Positions 1 to 12,480 of a DNA stretch of 64,000 nucleotides are shown in pieces. The notes beneath the pieces were generated by a model. It was not told the origin of the DNA, ran no database searches, and worked only from the letters and a program-made list of their open reading frames with translations. The stretch is taken from assembly GCA_031216445.1 (NCBI GenBank), contig CM062218.1, positions 9,905,501 to 9,969,500 on the forward strand, given 5' to 3'. This DNA comes from Lateolabrax maculatus. Taxonomy: Eukaryota > Chordata > Actinopteri > Acropomatiformes > Lateolabracidae. A program made the translations under genes and the position numbers. Every line of letters starts with the position of its first letter. Positions within the stretch are counted from its first letter, which is position 1.

Positions 1-117
1 CGTTGTGTGTCTGTATGTGTGCGTGTGCGTGTGTGTGTGTGCGTCTTAAGTTTGTCCAGACATTTTTTCCCGTCGGGCCGGCCGCTTGCAGGAAACGTCC
101 GATTCTCCAGCGGTGGA

Positions 118-156
<39 letters not shown>

Positions 157-1449
157 CATGACAGATAGAGTTGTGTTGAGCAGCGAGTGTGTAGCAGTAG
201 GTCCACGGTGTAGTGTATCGCCGTGTTTCTGTCTGTGGACGTGCGTGTGTGCGTGTGTTTGACTGACGTAATGTTTGAGCTTACCCAGACAGAGACAAAC
301 CAAACCGTGACACACGCACATATACGGGAGTGTGTGCATGCGTTCGTGTTTGTGTGAAGAAGAAAAAAAAACTCATCAGATATGCTTGGCAGACTTGCGC
401 AGGCTGGTGAGATGTATGTGTGTAATGTGTGTGTTTCTGGCAGAGCTGCAGTTTGTTTTCCGTATTTTAGGGGAAAAGACAGCTAGGCAAGCGTCAACAA
501 TCAGCATGTTGATTTATGCAGCTACTAGTTCCTTCCATTACGCCTACAACTAGCACTGAAGCAGAGTTTGTTCTCCATTATTTTTGATGTATGAGAGTCT
601 TAGCTGGGGAGAGCAAGGTCAAAATCAACACTCCCGCGTTGATTTATGCAGCTCCCGGTTTCCTGCTACTATCGTACATCAAGGCAGGACATTAACACTG
701 TCCGTCCAGGCAAATGCGCAGACTGTCTTGTCTGTGGTTGGTAAGCTGTCCTCTCTACCAGCCACAGCAGCAGGTAACCAATCTTACGGCAATTCCTGCA
801 GCTACTTTGGCTAGCAGACCTTTTTTCTTTCCAGTTCTCGTTCTTAAAATCTTTTATAAGTCATTTATTTATTCCATTGCCAAACTTTAACATACATTGA
901 TTGTTTAATAAGCACTAAGAGCCACTAAGAGGAACATGCTATTACAGGGAAGTGACAGTTGTCAGTAACTTGCACGTGCGTCTGTGTCAGAGCAAAACTT
1001 GAAAGCTCTGGGCGTTGCTTACAGTAATGAAAAGACAGACCACGCCCTCCATTTTAACCTCAACAGCTGAAAGATCTGGTTGATCAAGCTTACTGATTGA
1101 TGTTGTTCACAACCGAGTAAAATCACTGGCGTCCTGTTATGACAATGACTGTTATTGTCTCATAACATAAATGATAAAGGAGTTTCTGCTTTGCACTATT
1201 GCAGTTTTTATCGTTACCAATGCACAGATAGCATCTGTCTACAGTTTAGAGCTGAGAAACTTAACAAGAAATACCAGCAAACCAAGTCTGTGCTGAGAAG
1301 CTGTAAGTTTGATAATAGATACTGACATAATTACAAATTTAGTGTGGAGCACAAGATGCAGGTTTATTTTTTTTTGTCAAAAGTGTTGTCATTATGTTCT
1401 GTGGTGCATGTAAACACACACTTGTTTACATAATCACTATAAGCTTCAT
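1..1449. other. Non-coding DNA with GT tracts and a diverged short duplication
   Basis: No exon is supported here. The stretch starts with GT-rich sequence and a small GC-rich patch at about 66-110. A 16-bp exact match (508-523 and 638-653), embedded in more diverged similarity, suggests a duplicated unit of about 130 bp. The short frames that cross it are simple-sequence artefacts. Confidence 0.6.
120..153. repeat. (GT)n microsatellite
   Basis: A pure dinucleotide run of 34 bases. Confidence 0.98.
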
Positions 1450-1610
1450 TTATATTTTGGATTACTCTGCTGATTATCTTTTTTCGGATTAATCGATCCA
1501 TTGTTTGGTCCATGCAATATCATAAAATGGTGAAAAATGCCATAAACGTCTTCGGAGTGCTTGTTTTGTTCGAAGAACCATTCAAAACCTGTGAACTTAA
1601 GTCATCAGTC
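1450..1610 (-). repeat. Interspersed repeat fragment, family A (copy 1)
   Basis: The sequence reads GCTGATTAT...GGATTAATCGATCC...TTTGGTC...AAAATGGTGAAAAATG. I recognise this as part of a very common teleost non-autonomous repeat whose ends read as GCAGCCCTAA-type sequence. It is in the opposite orientation to copies 2 to 4 further along the window. The class is uncertain. Confidence 0.65.
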
Positions 1611-1639
1611 AAAAGGAACTTGTGAGGAACGGTGAAATA

Positions 1640-2310
1640 TTCTGTATGTAACCGTATACAGTCATCAGTGCACTGTTTCGACGCGGACATCAGCAGTTAG
1701 TGTCAGCTGCTCCTCAACTGCTCATAGTGGCGAACGTTTTCTGACATGTCCTCCGCTGGGAGCTATCATGTTAGTATTTTCAAGCCAAGGTATAAAAAAC
1801 GCATTGTTTCTCTTCCATCAGACCACATAAGAGAACGCTATTATAACAAAGGAGCTGTCACTAACTGACTTAAAGTGCCATCTGTATAAGCCTTGGAGTT
1901 ATTCTGATAACTACAGTAACTAACTAAGATATATTTTGATCACCTGACTAAATATTATAATTTTGATAAATTATATAAACTTATGCTTTCCCATTTCCTT
2001 AGCTCATGATGTGAATTTCAAGCTCAACATTTTAAAAGCTTTTAGTAATTTCATAGTGTGTTTGAAGGAGAAATGAACAACAGATGTTTCTCCTTTATCC
2101 TGTTGTGTTTTTCAGCCTCTGTCCTCTTATTCAGCTTTTAATGTTCAATCAGTGTTGCAGTAGTGATGACTCAACAACTGAAAAGAAAAGAGAAGTACTT
2201 TAGCTTTTTTTCTGCCTGTCTGTGTATCCAGGGCAAACAGAGTAGTGCAGTAACTTCAACAGAGCCGACCTGTTTTTAGCAATTAAAAAAAAACAAATTC
2301 AACCATATAA
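1640..2310. other. AT-rich non-coding stretch
   Basis: I see no exon, RNA gene or clear repeat here. Confidence 0.5.
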
Positions 2311-2319
2311 GAACTTTCA

Positions 2320-2985
2320 CACTATTTTTCTCACACCTGGTTCGTTTGGAGCAGTTGTTTTCCGAAACCGAGAGCGTTTCCGGCCCAAAGATCAGGGCAT
2401 ATGTGAACACAGCAATCGCACTGGGATGGGGGGGGGCGAAACAAGGCGGTCGAGATCGCGTTCGCTTCCATTCGATCCCTGGTTTGTTTGCAGTGAAAAC
2501 GCAACCAACTCAGTAACCAAACCAACTGACTCACAACTGTGGTTCACACTCCAATATGGTAGCTGGTGGTAATGCATCTGGTTGCCACCCATCATAAAAC
2601 GGAAAGAAGAAGAAGACACGCTTTGCATGATGGTTTCAACACTTTCACATGTTAACAGCGGTTTACAGAAGCCTAATATTACAGAGAAGACCAAGAAGTT
2701 AGCCAATGGACAAATAAGCCACACATGCTGCTGATGCTCCATGTTGGTTTTTTCCGGTGAAAAAAAAAAGGGGGGAAATCTTGCCTGGGGTGAATTCTTC
2801 TGGTAAGATTTCTGACCAATGAGAACAGTTTGCTCGCCAATGGCATTTGTTTACAAGTTTGGGCCGCTGTCGAATGTTGCTGTGTGAACACACAAACGAA
2901 CCGAGGGACGAATGTCACGATTAAATCATTTTAGCCCCTGGTTTGGAACAAAGCAAACAAGCCATGTGTGAAAACGCCCGTCAAT
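2320..2985. mobile_element. Relic of a non-autonomous DNA transposon (MITE-like)
   Basis: The left end has TTTCACAC ... CACACCTGGTTCGTTTGG. The right end, read in reverse complement, has TTTTCACACATGG ... GTTTGC ... CCAAACCAG. The interior has the typical CCGAAACCGAGAGCG-like and GGTTCACAC-containing sequence of an abundant fish MITE as I remember it. Inverted ends of CACAC plus GGTT/AACC character are visible, but a target-site duplication is not clear. Frames inside it on the minus strand are not genes. Confidence 0.6.
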
Positions 2986-3430
2986 AAAATAAATAAAAGA
3001 TAAATGTACTTTTAGTTTTAATTACCCTAGCTACTTAAAGAGAAAATCTACCGATCTTAAACCTTACCCCTGTCTCTTTGAGTTAGGGATAAAGTGTGAA
3101 AAACACCTGCAATTGTTGCCAATCTTCTCACGCCAGTGGCATCAAATGACACATATTGCGTCAAATGATGGCGCTGGAGGCGGAAGAACAACAGCTGCGC
3201 CAAGAGACATGGAATAGCACCCCAGAGACACGAAGTAGATCAGCAACAACTGCAGGCTTTTTTCACACTATATTCCTAACTTGTATAGATAGAGGTTGAA
3301 GATCTGCAAATTTTCCCTTTAATGTACTTAGAACACAAGAAAAATAGGCACATCCAAAACAAGCAATAAACTCTGCTTCGGATATCGGATTTTCTGTCCG
3401 TCTTAAATATTTCTTAGAACATTTGAACAT
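2986..3430. other. Non-coding stretch
   Basis: No exon was recognised. A slightly GC-richer patch at about 3120-3250 may be old repeat. Confidence 0.45.
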
Positions 3431-3435
3431 CATGC

Positions 3436-3850
3436 TTTGTGAATTTAAAATAGAAACAATCAAAACAACTGAATAGATCTATAATTTTCATATGTTGCAT
3501 TTGTGGTTTCCTGTCTGTCCAATGAGTAATTGATGGAATGTGGAACTAAACTCAGTCTACATGACATGTAAAAACAAACCAATATGCATCAGAAGAGAGA
3601 GCCCTTGTATCTGTCTGTCCGTTGGCCGGTCCGTTTGTTTGTATTGATACAAGATAAAGTTTTATTAGTACATGCGAAGATCAGCTTTGTGTATTTGAAA
3701 TACAAACAACAAAACTGACTAAAATAATCCATTTCAGATGGAACAGTTGAGTTGAATATAAAACAATGTGCTCTCTGTGCTCTAATTGGTGGAACATGGA
3801 GCTTAACTGTGTCTACATAACATCTAAAAACGCAGTGAGACACTTCAAAA
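3436..3850. repeat. Diverged tandem duplication, unit about 255 bp
   Basis: The stretch at 3436-3575 is echoed at 3687-3830. TTGTGAATTTAAAATAGAAA matches TTGTGTATTTGAAATACAAA about 251 bases later. The motif around GGAATGTGGAACTAAACT...GTCTACATGACAT matches a similar block about 256 bases later. The copies are well diverged. Confidence 0.65.
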
Positions 3851-4160
3851 AGGCCTTTCAAAGACAATCATTTTCCTGAGGACAGAGGGGAAAAAATCAC
3901 TGAAAGACGAGGAAGAAACAAGCATAATTAGTTTGACCACCATGTCATTTGAAACGGCATTAGCAATAACAAATCAGAAAACAATAAAAGATGTGAACAA
4001 AGATAAATTAAAGGGCTTGTATTTCATGGTAAAAATGATTGAAAATGAATTTGAGTGGAGTGTGTGCACTTGTCAGTGTGCATGTACAGTGTGTGTGTTT
4101 GTGTGTGTGTATTTTAGTGGGAGCAACACAGCTTAACGTGTATACGGATACATGCATACA

Positions 4161-4198
<38 letters not shown>

Positions 4199-5033
4199 CG
4201 AGGGAGAGTTAGTGAGTGGGTATTTGTGTGTAATCATGTACGTCAGGCCGTCATGAATGGTGTGTTTGAGACAGAGCGGAGTGTGGAGTTCCTCGGGCTG
4301 GACCAAATTGGAAACAGAAAAACAAACATTCCCTAGGAACCCCCGCTCTCCGCCTCCCCCCCCCCCCACCCCACCCCCCTCGTCTGCCGGCTAGCGGCGC
4401 AGTCCAACCTGTCTGGGACAATGTAACGGTCTATAGTCGGACCGGACCACACACATTCGTGGAGGGGGGTCGGAGCGCAGGAGGAGGCGGCTGTGGTGGT
4501 GGGGAGAGTTGCAGGGGGGGGGGGGGGTCTCAGCCACAATGACAGTTGGAAAAACAGACAGAAGAAGCATACGAAAAATGACAGAGCGCTCAGTGATGGA
4601 TTGATGGGAAAGACAGAGTGATCAGGGAGAGGGAGGAAAAGTGTGACGGAGAGTCAAAAGTCGATGTACATGAGATGTGGAAATGGGAGTTCTAACAGTG
4701 AGAGAGACCGACTCATTGTGGAGAAATAAAGAAAAAAGAGGGTAAGGAGAAAAACAGAAGGGGCAGGGAAAGATAGTGATTGAGTAAATGAGTAAGCAGC
4801 AGCTCGACTGAGTCAGAGTTCCACAGGGAAAATATTTAGTCACACTCACTCTTTAAGAAAAAGAAAACTCTTCTCTCCCTTTTTCTTTTCCTGTTGTGAG
4901 TACTACTAATGAGTAAGTCGCCCTCCAGTTATTCTTTTTCTTTCTCTCGTTCTTGAAGAAAACGTTCTTACTTTCTTTCAGCTCTAATAGCTAATGCTAT
5001 TATGTGGTCAATCATCTAATGACCAGAAGCATA

Positions 5034-5072
<39 letters not shown>

Positions 5073-5741
5073 TGAGTGTAATTTCACACTTAGGGTTTTA
5101 CCGCCTGGAGTAAACATCACAATGTATGGATATGATCTTTGTGTTTGTATGTGTGTGTTTGTGTGTTTACATTTAGTTCCAATAGTGTGTTAAGTGTCCA
5201 TTTATGTTGATTTAAAGTAGTGAAATATCAGATTCACTTTACGAGGTTACCCAAAGCAGGATCACCCACTTTTTTCAAAAACGTGTTTACCTCCTCAAAA
5301 ACATTACTGTTTTAAGATGGGAGGGTCTTTTAAATGACTCATAATTTCAGTAATGACTCATAATGTGCTTTACTGTTCATGCCAGCAATCCTTGTTTTTC
5401 TTTTCAAGCAGCAGATATCCCTTTTCAGATAATGACACACTCCAGCTCTCAAATGGCTGGTGTGTTAATTTTCTATCTATAGTCCAAACAAAGTTAGAAC
5501 TGCATGTGGATGTGGTCAGGACCACGCTGAACCAGGTAAACCACTGAACAGGTATCCTGGGATATGAAAGCTCGTCCTTTGCATCCATTTCAGCTCTTTT
5601 GCTGTCTTGTTTATGTACTTTGCATTTTGCAGAAGTGCAACTTGTAATGGAAAAATAAAATGAATAATTTTGCTATGTCCAAAGACAGACGGTTTAATAT
5701 GTACAGCCTCAGCATAAAGAAAATAAAACAGTAGCTTTATA

Positions 5742-5742
<1 letters not shown>

Positions 5743-5774
<32 letters not shown>

Positions 5775-5775
5775 C

Positions 5776-5807
<32 letters not shown>
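5743..5807. repeat. Compound (TG)n(AG)n microsatellite
   Basis: TG units with two CG interruptions run directly into AG units. Confidence 0.97.
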
Positions 5808-5981
5808 AGACTTCGGACTTGTCTCTTATCCACCACTGATACACACGCGCGCACACACACACACATACACACACTACTTAGACTGACCCAAGGAAACTGC
5901 TTTGTATAAATACAGACTCAGATTTAGATTTGCGGTGAGAGGGAGAAAGAGGCAAGACGGATGGAAAGAAGAAGAAGGGGT

Positions 5982-5984
<3 letters not shown>

Positions 5985-6025
<41 letters not shown>
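5985..6025. repeat. (AG)n microsatellite
   Basis: A pure run of about 41 bases. Confidence 0.97.
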
Positions 6026-6027
<2 letters not shown>

Positions 6028-6139
6028 AGACAGAGAGGGTGGGGTGAGTTTTGTGGTTGGGGCAACAAAAGGGGGAACTGAGAACTGGAGAGTCTGACAT
6101 TTAACACTAGAATTACCGAATAAAGAAAATACAATCGGC

Positions 6140-6270
6140 AACGGTCACAGCCACTGGAAATTTAATATGGGACAATGAATTTATTTATTAATTGCTGGAA
6201 ATTGCTCGCTCATGACTGCTTTGTTCTGATTTATAAAGCAATCAATATTGAAATGGAGTGAATAATAATT
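6140..6270. promoter_or_regulatory. Possible conserved non-coding element
   Basis: This is complex, unrepetitive AT-rich sequence between simple repeats, with TTTATTTATTAATTG, CTTTGTT (SOX-like) and AATCAATATTGA motifs. It is called only from composition and motif content. Confidence 0.3.
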
Positions 6271-6429
6271 GTTGAAACGGAGAGAAAGAGAAAGAGAAAG
6301 AGAGGGAGAGAGAGAAAAGTTGTATGCTGGTGCCACTGATTGCTTCCACTGTAATTGTTTTCTAATAGGAATTAATTCCTTGTGGTATTAGAAGTGGCTT
6401 TTTTGTCACCAATGTATTGGCAGAACACT

Positions 6430-7850
6430 ATACTGAAAACTTTATTTAAAGTATTTTTAGTTGACTGAGTATGTATATTTGTTTTTATAGATAGCTGTTA
6501 TTAGGCTACACCCACGTGTATAAAGCCGCCCTCCCTTCCCTACACACACACAAGCGTGTTGTAAAGTATTTTCTATTAATTGAACTACCTTGAGTGTGGC
6601 CTCCCTCACTACACGTTTTTTAAAAAGGCAGCTGGCTCAGAGTTTTCAAACCACATTTTTTTTTGTTAATTGCAGATTTTAGGAAAAATACAATGCTTAT
6701 GCAATTACAGGTTTCATGATGTGAGAAAAGCTGGTTGATGCTTTCCCTTGTCAAAGGCACACATCTTTTTTACGTTTTACGACACATTACCAGGGGCTTG
6801 GCTTCATCCCCGGCCTTAAAGCAATCTTCACATGTGGAAGGCGTTGTCAGCTGTCAACTACGGTGATAAAACAAAATCACTACAATTAGAGAGTTTGACT
6901 GGCTTGGGTCTCAACAGTGCCCTAAATATTCTTTATCTTTGATCAGCCAGTCAATTTGGATGTCTAAAGTCTGGACAAAATTGCTTCCCGTAAACATAAA
7001 ATTTGGACAAAATGTCTGAAGTTTGTCTCAAAAAGGTTCCAGTAAATGTTGAAGAATGGGCTTGTTTCTAACGTTATTTGTCCTTCTGTCATTTTCCAGG
7101 TTGTTAAGTTGATGGTGGACTCTGACAACCGTGACTGAGGACCTAAACCACGACCAAAAACATAAAAAAGACAGGACAGCAAGAAGGGCAGCCTGCATAA
7201 TACTTCTTACACGGATCTACAACACACTTGATCAAACTCAAAGCTGTATTGCCCAGCTGTTAACCATAAGAGGAGAAACGGCCCTGGACCAAAGGTAGCT
7301 GATGCTACCCGGAGTTTAAGACCTTCTTAAACAAACGTTTTGGTCTGATGTTCACGGACCTGTGGGGAGTTACGTGGACCCGATAAAGAAATGGAAGGAT
7401 ATTAGTTTGGACCCGACACCTGGTTTCTGCTTCCCATTATCGGGTGGAGTACAGAGGGCCAGTAGCTGAACTGCTGGCTGCTGCTCGACGGACTGTTGCG
7501 GCGCGGGGACGAATCGAGCCGCTTCAACAGAGCTGATGCCAAGGCCAGGAGTCAGCCATGATGTTTTTATAACCTGATGAACAGCAGAGGTAGGCGATAA
7601 TCCAGAATTTAAAAAAGAAAAAATGGATCCCTCAATTTTATGGTTAAAAATTATTATCTTCATCAGTATGATTTTATGATATAAATTATTAGACAAAATG
7701 AAATACTCAAAGAAACTTTAAATACCTTTTTACTATGTATGAAGTGCACAGTAATGTATAATGTGTTTTTAAGTGTTTGATTTATATAACTTCATTTTCA
7801 GTAACATTTAGTAATTATTAATATCCCTTATATTGTATTTGTTTTAAACA
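6430..7850. other. Non-coding stretch
   Basis: No exon was supported. CACGTG followed closely by TATAAA occurs near 6510-6522. A small perfect inverted repeat (8-bp arms, 3-base loop, GTTTAAGA...TCTTAAAC) lies near 7313-7331. The GC-richer 7380-7580 patch may be old repeat. Confidence 0.45.
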
Positions 7851-8115
7851 TTTGACCATAGATCATTAATATATTTTATGATGTGGTCATTCTCATTAAT
7901 TATTATGAAATTAATTCTGAGATAATGAATAATTACCGTTTATTAATGTAATTAAATCGGTGTATATTTAGTTTTTGCGTTTACCACATAAACATCTTTA
8001 TTCATCCTGTGGAATCAGCCTCAATTTTAAAGCATGGCCCTAATTTATGTAGATTAAAAAAATACATTACAGCCTTATTAGGCTACATTGTAAATAATTT
8101 TATTCATTACCTGAG
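7851..8115. promoter_or_regulatory. Possible conserved non-coding element rich in homeodomain motifs
   Basis: Several TAATTA/ATTAAT-type cores (AATTATTATGAAATTAATTC, GAATAATTACC, GTAATTAAATC) and a TAATTTATG block lie in complex, non-repetitive sequence. This is the sort of composition seen in vertebrate developmental enhancers. No alignment was possible here. Confidence 0.35.
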
Positions 8116-9911
8116 ACAATCTGTGTGTGTTGTGGCGTGTGTGTGTGTGTGTGCATTATTGTGTGGGCGTGCTTGACGGCACGATTTTAGCACAGTCATG
8201 ATTTTGTTAAAACTTCAAAAGAACAAATGAACACAAAACTACATGCATCCTTTGATTAGATTAAAGATAACGTTTCAGCCGTCATCTCTGCCTCTCAAAG
8301 CTCAACCAGCTTGTGGGGTTTAGTAGATTAGTGTTATTGCCTGTAGCTAGAATGGATGTAGGGGATAGTTTACTGAGACTAAATGACTGTTGATAAAATG
8401 GCGTTTATGCAGAGCAACGGTACTCCGAGAAGTATTATGAAGAACTGCTCTTAGTCATCACTGTTGGAGGAAGTGGCTGTGCGTATGCCATCGGTATGCT
8501 GTGGTCTTCGGTTTCAGCTGCTTCACCTGTGAGGGTGGAAAACTTGTATGGTTGTTATCCACATTCAGAAAAAGCTGAAGAATGTATTTGACATTATAGA
8601 GCGACTGACTCTTAGACAAACATTACCTGCTCCTCCATCATGCCTACTCCGTTGCACCACAGTTCAGTGGACCTCATTAGGAACAGAGCTCATTAGTTCC
8701 TTTCACTCAGTAAAGTTTAGTGGTAACAACTCGGTCAGTTGTTTGAAGGATGAGATCATATGTACATGCAAATATGTAAGTAATTGTTACCAGCCGTGTC
8801 TCGTTTTCTGACATGACTGTTTTGAAAACTTTTACTCCACCACTTCAGTGGTAGTAATATTGATAAATGCCATTGGTGTAAAAATAGCTCAAAGGCATTA
8901 CAGAAGCAAATCTGCTATATTGGTAATTGTGATAATGATAGTGAACCTGCAATTACTGGATGATGACGTATGACTGGACGTTTTTTGTGCCTGTTAATTG
9001 GATGTAGAGCTTAATTTTAACTTTGAATACAAATCAACGTGTTAAAGAGGTCTCTCAACTGTTTGAATTCACCAGGCCAGTGTTTCTGCTGCTAAATGCA
9101 TTCAAAAACACACACAGTTTATGGTACTGCAGGATATGCAAACGCATACAGTTGAGGTTATTGTATTAAGTGTGCGCACACAGCTGCAGTGGTTTGTGGT
9201 GTAGGTACATTATAGTAATAGCTGCATGAATATTATGTTGTTTGTGTTGAAACGTTGTATGTGTTGAACTGCCTGCGTTTATGTGTGTATGTTTTCAGAA
9301 GAATCATTTTATTGAGTTATCCTGTTAATCAAAATCAAATGTGTGTTTGTATGTGTGACAGACAGAGCATGAGTCAGTAAAGACCATATTTTGCTGGATC
9401 AAAACTATTGTAAAATTGCATTTAAGGTGCACACACACACAAACAATTTGTATCGGACTGCTTTGATTATTCCTGTCATTAGTTGTACCAAGTATAATTA
9501 TATATATTGTACATATACGACTGCTGTGCTATCCCCCTACACCTGTGTCACCACACACGCTAAAGCACTCTCTATCTGTTTCCTTTCTCTTTCTCACACA
9601 CACTTGTGCCCTTTTTTCTTGCTGTCTCGACAATTTTCATTGTGAACAGTTTCTGCCGAAGTAAAAAAAAAAAAAAAAAAGGTGAAAACTGCCCACAGTG
9701 ACGTGTGTGTATTATCCAAAATAACTGGGATATTGTTTCTGGAAAGAAACAGAGTTTTACAAATGTCATTTTTCCATTCACAATAATTATATTGGGGTGG
9801 TGGCAGAAGTCCTAGAGGGGAATCTCCCAAAATCTCCTCAAATAAAACTTAAACTATCTGTAAGGCTAAACACCACAAGTGTTAAGTGGGAAAGTAAGTT
9901 GGTTTTTGTGT

Positions 9912-9920
<9 letters not shown>

Positions 9921-9972
<52 letters not shown>
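9921..9972. repeat. (TG)n microsatellite
   Basis: A pure run of 52 bases. Confidence 0.98.
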
Positions 9973-9973
<1 letters not shown>

Positions 9974-10297
9974 TTTGGGTGAACTGACCCTTTAAGGGCA
10001 ACACAGGGAGGTTCATCAGCTTACTTTGTCTATTTGTGTGTTCATGCTATGTGTCTTTATGGATGTCTGTTATTTTAGTGTGTTTCTATAGATCTGTGAT
10101 TAGTACTAAGTAAGCCTGAGTATATGGTGCATATGTATGAGGCCCTTTTGCGCACGGGAGTGAGGGCATGTGTGTGTATGCATGTTTGTATGTGTGTGTG
10201 TTTGTGTATGTTTTTCATTATGTGGTATGGTGGCTTTGCTTGGTGATGTTATTCAGCAGGGCGGATTGCTTTGAGCTGCTTGATGCTTTTAGCTGTG

Positions 10298-10338
<41 letters not shown>

Positions 10339-10815
10339 TCCAACTGTGTCTTCGTATGTGTATGTTTGCATGCCTTTAGCTGTGTATATACACATGTGCA
10401 CGCATGCCCGCTTGTATGTGTGTGTGTGTGTGTATTGTGGTATTATGTAGTCTTTGATGTGCTAGTACCAGTTTTAAAAAACTGAGGAATGTTGAGTAGA
10501 GACAATTCGGGCAAGCCAACAAGCAAGTTTGACTCTCATGCTACACACAAACACGCTCACACACACAAACACATTACTGAGACATGTAGGAGTTTATTTC
10601 TGTGATGTAGAGTCCCACAAATGAGTTTCGCTCCTCTGAGGCAGTGAATCCCCATGTGTTTTTTTCTTCTCGTGTGTCAGTAGATCTCTGTCTTTCTGCG
10701 TCATCCTTTCACTGTCTGTCTCTGTGTGTCACCCTGGTTCTTCCTCACACACAAAACACCAAAAGTCACGTTAGAACCTCTTTCAGTAGAAAATGTGTGT
10801 ACGTACGTATGTAAG

Positions 10816-10856
10816 CTACCTGTTGACCTAACTGCACAAAATGGGTCAACAGGTAG
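10816..10856. repeat. Inverted repeat, 13-bp perfect arms
   Basis: CTACCTGTTGACC at 10816-10828 is matched by its exact reverse complement GGTCAACAGGTAG at 10844-10856, with a 15-base spacer. Confidence 0.85.
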
Positions 10857-11088
10857 TTCATTGTGTGTCTGATGAGCTCATCTTCACACAACTTTTCAGC
10901 AGGATGTACCACTCTTAGTTCTCAGACACACGCAGGTTTTTGTGTCAGCGTTACATTCTGTACGTGTGTGTTTGTGGGACAGCAACAAACACTCATTCAT
11001 CATTTGTACGCAGGGCGTAAAACCTCCTCCACGCACACACGCACACACGCACACATCAGGTTTTTCTTTGTCCCCCCAATCCTAAACA

Positions 11089-11253
11089 ACAATTAATTCC
11101 AATTAATTCCAATTAGGGCTTATTAATTATGCAGACAAAGATTTATAAAGGAGGTGTCACCAGCTGTCATGGCAATTAATGACTTAATTTGTTGGTTTGT
11201 TAATGATCGACTTGTTTAAAGGGCACAGAATCAATCAAAGATCAAAGTGACAG

Positions 11254-11255
<2 letters not shown>
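11089..11255. promoter_or_regulatory. Candidate developmental enhancer / conserved non-coding element
   Basis: A compact block bounded by simple repeats, with AATTAATTCC repeated twice, TTAATTATGC, ACAAAG (SOX-like), an E-box CAGCTG, CAATTAATGA, and two ATCAAAG TCF/LEF-type sites directly abutting at 11234-11240 and 11241-11247. The sequence complexity and dense motifs suggest a trps1 regulatory element. The target gene is inferred from proximity only. Confidence 0.45.
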
Positions 11256-11288
<33 letters not shown>

Positions 11289-12445
11289 ACTTTCTGTGTG
11301 GAGTGTCTGTTTACATTCTTGTGTTATAGTTATTTGTACCTTGTAGGAAATTGAGGCAGCTTATTGTCTCATCACTATTATCTTGTTTCATCTTAAAGTG
11401 ATTTTGGTTTTCATTGTCTTTAATGTATTGATTATATTTGGACTGACCACCCAGGTATATTTACAACCAGCTTCCAAACCTGACATTTGGTTTACAAAAA
11501 ACAGTAATTGAACTACAACAACCATATTGCAATGCATTATATTCATCACTACAGTGTTCATCACAGCATGTCATGTATTTCTGTCTGTGAATAGTAGGAA
11601 CAATGATTAATGTCAACGTCTCATTCAGTGTTATGTCGTAGTCACTTATTAGCCAATAACAGCCTCCAGCTTATAATTTGCTATAATTTATAGCATAGCC
11701 TGATTAAGTTATGGTACTTGCCAACACTAATGCAAGAAAAATTGCATATACCACACAATTAACTTCCAGACCCGTAGTAAACAAAAAGATAATTGCAAAA
11801 AAAAAGAGATAAAAATAGTAGTATGGAAACATTTAATTAAAAAACAAAACATTAACTCTGTCCATATTTGTATAGTGGGGTTTAAAGAGAAGTTGCCCTT
11901 AAACCTGACGGTAACCAGACTGGGAAATTGATTAATTCAAGTCAGATATTAAGCCTGAGCACTGCGTAGCTTTTGGCGCTTTATCATGACGGCAGGAACT
12001 TTAAAAAAGAAGATTGAGAGTTTTTCACTTAAAACATCTCTGAATTTCCCTCTTCCCATCCACCTGTTCGTGCAGTTTGTATTTAGACACCTTTACACAG
12101 CCAAAACTGACTGGCATTTCTTGGCCGCTTTGTATGTTAGTTTTCCATCGCTTGTTTCGAGGGTGCTTTTTCTCACCCAGCTTTCCTGGGGGGAAAATCC
12201 ATTAATCAGGTTAAGAATGGTAACTAGGCAAAGCAGGGGCAATGTACCCAACCTAGTTTCAAAGCTTCTACCAATTTATCTTCCTGTCTGTCTGTTCCTG
12301 TGTTTGTAGCAGAGTTGGGTTTGAAATCCATCACTCAGATTGGGTTAGCAACTGACCACATAGCTAGAGGGAGAGCAGACCCCAACTAGTGGTTCAGTAT
12401 TTTAGTGTTATTTTACCACAGAATTGCACTCCAAGCCTGTGTGTT

Positions 12446-12476
<31 letters not shown>

Positions 12477-12480
12477 GTGT
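11256..12480. other. Non-coding stretch
   Basis: A (TG)n run at 11257-11286 is followed by AT-rich unique sequence. No exon was supported. Confidence 0.5.

Larger units (their letters stand above)
3860..6110. other. Non-coding stretch rich in simple repeats
   Basis: It contains GT tracts at 4165-4196, 5037-5067 and 5743-5792, the last running into (GA)n to 5807, and an (AG)n tract at 5985-6025. There is a GC-rich island-like patch at 4340-4520 with long C and G homopolymers. That patch could be an alternative promoter or untranslated exon, but I have no positive evidence for either. No coding exon was seen. Confidence 0.6.
8116..11088. other. Non-coding stretch with GT tracts
   Basis: No exon was supported. 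It contains (TG)n at 9921-9972 and 10301-10331, a poly-A run near 9662-9680, and an inverted repeat at 10816-10856. The apparent proteins of His-Thr or Cys-Val repeats are translated microsatellites. Confidence 0.6.

Noticed and set aside
4340..4520. GC-rich patch as a trps1 promoter or CpG island
   Set aside because: Most of its GC comes from C and G homopolymers. I found no untranslated-exon homology, TATA or initiator context, so it is mentioned only as a possibility.
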